Part shown: positions 6,350 through 8,861 of the stretch, one piece after another
How positions within the stretch are numbered: the first letter of the stretch is position 1
How the letters are laid out: each line of letters starts with the position of its first letter
Assembly (NCBI GenBank): GCA_021202495.1
Contig: JAJQCX010000020.1
Coordinates: 1-8,861, forward strand
Origin: Clostridia bacterium
GTDB lineage: Bacteria; Bacillota; Clostridia; UMGS1883
Direction: 5' to 3'
DNA: 8,861 nt
Program-made: the position numbers and the translations under genes
The notes under the pieces: model-generated
Seen by the model: only the letters and a program-made list of their open reading frames with translations
Database searches by the model: none
Told to the model about the DNA's origin: nothing

Positions 6350-7462
6350 ATGAGGGTGCTGTTATCGGGCGGCGGAACCGCGGGGCATATCAATCCCGCG
6401 ATTGCTATCGCGAAATATATTAAGCAAAAGGAACCCGAGAGCGAGTTTTTGTTTATCGGCACGGAGCATGGGCTTGAAAAGACGCTCGTGCCGCGCGAAG
6501 GGTTTGAAATAAAATTTGTCGAGGTAATGGGGCTTGTGCGCAAAATTACGCCGAAAAATTTGAAGGTGTTAAAGTGCTTTGTGTCAAGCCGCATAGAGGC
6601 GGGCAAAATTGTGGAAGAATTTAAGCCGGACATTGTTATAGGAACTGGCGGCTATGCCTGTACGCCTGCGGTTTACGCGGCGCAGAAGCGCGGGATTCCT
6701 TCCGTAATTCACGAGCAGAACGTTGTGCCGGGGCTTGCGATAAAAATGCTGGCTAAACGCGCCGACGTGACGGCGATTAGCTTTGCCGACACCGAAAGCC
6801 ATGTTGAGGCAAACGCGACGGCGCTGACGGGAAATCCCCTGCGCCCTAGCCTTTTTGAAAAAGTCGATGTCGAGGCGGTAAGAGAATCGCTCGGATTTTT
6901 GGACGAGCCGCTTGTACTTCTTTTCGGCGGATCGCTTGGCGCGGAGAGGATGAACGACGCGCTTATAGACATGATTGCCGAAGGCTTCGGCGGTTTTAAC
7001 CTCATTGCGGCGACCGGCGAAAAGCACTACGAGGCTGTGTGCGCACGCCTCAAAGAGAGAGACGTCGACCTTGAGGAAACGAAAAACCTTTCGCTTGTGC
7101 CCTATATATACAATATGGATAAGGTGCTGGGCGCGGCTGATTTGGTTGTCTCAAGAGCCGGCGCAATCACGGTGAGCGAGCTGTGCGCGTTGGGCAAACC
7201 CTCGGTTTTGATACCCAGCCCCTACGTTGCGCATAACCATCAGGAGATGAACGCGCGCTATTTGGAGAAAAACGGCGCGGCAAGTGTGCTTTTGGAAAAG
7301 GATTTAAGCGGCGCGGCATTGCGCGGCGCAATTGAAAATGCGCTTTCGGACGCGGAAAAGCTTGACGAAATGGCGTCAAGCGCCGCAAAGATAGGCATAA
7401 CCGACGCGTGCGAAAAGATATATTTGATTGCAAAGAAGCTGATTGACAAGCGTAAAATGTAA
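6350..7462 (+). CDS. murG: UDP-GlcNAc:lipid I GlcNAc transferase (lipid II synthase)
   Basis: A peripheral glycosyltransferase (GT28 type) on the inner face of the membrane that adds GlcNAc to lipid I to make lipid II. From ATG 6350 it has 370 residues, normal for the family. The N-terminal acceptor domain has the glycine-rich loop SGGGTAGHINPA (6-17, with H13) and GTGGYACTPAVYAA (98-111), then HEQNVVPG (121-128). The C-terminal donor domain has FGGSLGAERMN (192-202), SRAGAITVSELCALGKP (268-284) and the HNHQEMNA stretch (295-302) that contacts UDP-GlcNAc. GGGGAGGGG (6335-6343) lies 6 nt before the ATG and supports this start over in-frame codons inside ftsW. It follows ftsW by 16 nt and is probably co-transcribed. 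Confidence 0.96.
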   Translation: MRVLLSGGGTAGHINPAIAIAKYIKQKEPESEFLFIGTEHGLEKTLVPREGFEIKFVEVMGLVRKITPKNLKVLKCFVSSRIEAGKIVEEFKPDIVIGTGGYACTPAVYAAQKRGIPSVIHEQNVVPGLAIKMLAKRADVTAISFADTESHVEANATALTGNPLRPSLFEKVDVEAVRESLGFLDEPLVLLFGGSLGAERMNDALIDMIAEGFGGFNLIAATGEKHYEAVCARLKERDVDLEETKNLSLVPYIYNMDKVLGAADLVVSRAGAITVSELCALGKPSVLIPSPYVAHNHQEMNARYLEKNGAASVLLEKDLSGAALRGAIENALSDAEKLDEMASSAAKIGITDACEKIYLIAKKLIDKRKM

Positions 7463-7471
7463 CATACCGAA

Positions 7472-7515
7472 GTCTCCGGCATAATATGTAGTAAGTTATA
7501 TTTTTCCCCGGAGGT
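7472..7515 (+). promoter_or_regulatory. Possible ribosome-binding-site hairpin before murA
   Basis: The murA Shine-Dalgarno region CCGGAGGT (7508-7515) can pair with GTCTCCGG (7472-7479) upstream: six Watson-Crick pairs plus two G-U pairs, with an AT-rich loop of 28 nt. If formed, it would hide the GGAGG site. This pairing is visible in the sequence, but a 6-bp match in a 63-nt gap can arise by chance. Regulation is inference only. Confidence 0.25.
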
Positions 7516-7525
7516 GCGGTATCGG

Positions 7526-8774
7526 TTGAAATACATTGTCGAAGGATGCGAACCTTTAAGAGGAACGGTGAGAATACAGGGCGCGAAAAAACAGCGTTTT
7601 GCCCATCTTGGCGGCAAGCGTGCTGTGCAGTGACAAATGCGAAATTCTCGATTGCCCGAAGCTGGACGACGTTGAAACGACGATTGAAATTTTAAAGGAG
7701 CTGGGCTGCGGCGTGACGCGGCAGTGCGGAAGACTGGAGGTCGATTCGTCAAACGCGTTCGGACACGAAATTCCCGAACGGCTGATGCATAAGCTCAGAA
7801 GCTCAATCGTCTTTTTGGGAGCGGTGACGATTGCGACGGGAAGGGCGAGGCTTTCCATGCCGGGAGGCTGCTCGCTCGGAGCAAGACCCATCGATTTACA
7901 CATAAAGGCGCTCAAAGCCTTGGGAATAGAGATCGAAGAGGAAGGCGGCTTTATCGAGGCAAAGGCGGAAAACGTACACGGCGCGAGCATTCATCTGAGC
8001 TTTCCGAGCGTGGGCGCGACCGAAAACGCCATCTTGGCGGCAGTTCGGATAAAGGGCGAAACGACGCTGACAAACGCGGCGCGTGAACCCGAGATAGTTG
8101 ATTTGATAAATTTCTTAAACGCTATGGGTGCAAAGGTTACCGGCGGCGGCACGGGAACGATACATATTGAAGGCGTGCCGAGCTTAAAAGGCGTTTCATA
8201 CAGAATTATCCCCGACAGGATTGCGGCGGCGACATATATGTGCGCGGCAATGGCGACGGGCGGGGAGCTTGAAATGGAAAACGTGCGCGGGGCGCACTTG
8301 ACTGCCATCGTCAACGAGCTGCGGGACGAGGGCGCGAGGATTGAATTTTTCGGCGAAAGAGGCTACATAAGAGCGCCGAAAAGGGCGAAGGCGGCGGACA
8401 TGATAAAAACTCTGCCTTACCCCGGCTTTCCGACGGACGCTCAGTCGGTTTTTCTGCCTCATTTGGCGAAGGCTGACGGCACGAGCGTTGTGGTGGAAAA
8501 CATTTTTGAAAACAGGTTCAAAATAGCTCCGTATCTCAATTTGATGGGAGCGGACATTGTGACCGAAGGGCGAACCGCCGTCATACGCGGCGTGAAGAAA
8601 TTAAAGGCGGCGCATTTGTACGCGCCGGATTTGCGCTCGGGCGCGGCAATGATAGTCGCGGCGCTCGCGGCGGAGGGTGTGAGCGTCATCGAGGATGAGG
8701 GGCACATTACGCGGGGATACGAGGATATAGCCCAAAATTTCAGCCTTATGGGCGGCAAAATCCGAGAAGAATAA
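7526..8774 (+). CDS. murA: UDP-GlcNAc enolpyruvyltransferase MurA, interrupted by a +1 frameshift near its N-terminus
   Basis: A cytoplasmic enzyme that transfers enolpyruvate from PEP to UDP-GlcNAc, the committed step of peptidoglycan synthesis and the target of fosfomycin. Translation from TTG 7526, with GGAGG at 7510-7514, gives MKYIVEGCEPLRGTVRIQGA, a typical MurA start. At the A6 run (7586-7591) the frame breaks: as written, it reads on to a TGA at 7631-7633 after 35 residues. Removing one A restores K21-N22-S-V-L-P and then an uninterrupted frame to 8774, 415 residues in all, as expected for MurA. Corrected numbering puts the catalytic Cys in PGGCSLGARP at 115, the Asp of FPTDAQ at 304, DLRSG at 368-372 and the Arg of HITRGYE at 396. 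Initiation at in-frame TTG 7599 would lose the Lys-Asn active-site pair and has no ribosome-binding site. Homopolymer sequencing error is most likely; a true inactive copy or recoding are alternatives. Confidence 0.93.
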
Positions 8775-8790
8775 AAGTAGCGGTTAAGAA

Positions 8791-8861
8791 TTGAATGATG
8801 GTCACTCTCCGAAAAGAGCGCCGAGAAAACGCTCCGCGTTGTCTCGGCGGAGGGGGAGCGG
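8791..8861 (+). CDS. Possible start of FtsQ/DivIB, cut by the window edge
   Basis: From TTG 8791, just after an in-frame TAA at 8785, an open frame of 23 codons reaches the right edge. It reads MNDGHSPKRAPRKRSALS and continues strongly basic. A short Lys/Arg-rich cytoplasmic tail before a membrane helix is what FtsQ/DivIB begins with, and this gene commonly follows murG-murA in clostridial division clusters. No clear Shine-Dalgarno site precedes it. ATG 8795 opens a different frame that is also open to the edge, but its product (MMVTLRKERRENAP) fits less well. No membrane helix is reached, so the call rests on context and composition. Confidence 0.35.
   Translation, partial: MNDGHSPKRAPRKRSALSRRRGS

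Noticed and set aside
5697..6353. A 218-codon plus-strand open frame overlapping ftsW
   Set aside because: It overlaps the intact ftsW frame over most of its length. Its Arg/Gly-rich translation has no family features, whereas the ftsW frame is clearly real.
7443..7448. TTGACA at the end of murG as a -35 box for a murA promoter
   Set aside because: No -10-like hexamer lies at 16-19 nt; the nearest candidates are about 11 or 31 nt away.
7586..7592. AAAAAAC as a classic -1 ribosomal slippery site
   Set aside because: The heptamer is out of phase with the upstream frame (read as AAA AAA CAG), and the correction needed is +1 rather than -1.

Overview
The window is part of a division and cell-wall (dcw) gene cluster. 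It holds six consecutive plus-strand genes for peptidoglycan precursor synthesis and septal wall assembly: a class B penicillin-binding protein with PASTA domains (SpoVD/FtsI type), murE, mraY, ftsW/spoVE, murG and murA. The first codons of a probable ftsQ/divIB run off the right edge. The gene order, the PASTA-bearing PBP, strong purine-rich Shine-Dalgarno sites, GTG and TTG starts, and murA placed directly after murG point to a Firmicute, most likely a member of the Clostridia with roughly balanced GC. The DNPR motif in MurE indicates meso-diaminopimelate peptidoglycan. Genus and species cannot be told from this window.

Layout: positions 1-453 hold no convincing gene but are dense in inverted repeats. 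The main one is a nested structure at about 59-337, with closing arms and two internal palindromic branches, followed by three more hairpins or palindromes up to 405. Positions 454-7462 carry spoVD-murE-mraY-ftsW-murG, with gaps of only 7-36 nt and the same orientation, so they are probably one transcription unit. A 63-nt gap precedes murA (7526-8774); in it a short sequence is complementary to the murA ribosome-binding region. An 87-nt tail after murA contains the putative ftsQ start.

The genes act together as follows. MurA commits UDP-GlcNAc to the pathway in the cytoplasm. MurE adds the third stem-peptide residue. MraY loads the muropeptide onto undecaprenyl phosphate, giving lipid I. MurG adds GlcNAc, giving lipid II. 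FtsW (a SEDS glycosyltransferase) and the class B PBP polymerise and cross-link it at the septum. FtsQ/DivIB would belong to the same divisome.

The most notable points are: (1) murA has a +1 frameshift in an A6 run exactly at the conserved catalytic Lys-Asn pair; (2) the leader before spoVD is an elaborate inverted-repeat region that could be a dispersed palindromic element, a structured RNA, or both; (3) murF and murD, often found between murE/mraY and mraY/ftsW in related clusters, are absent, and no ftsL precedes the PBP. I found no evidence of a wholly new protein system. The novelty, if any, lies in the non-coding leader and the murA recoding-or-error question.
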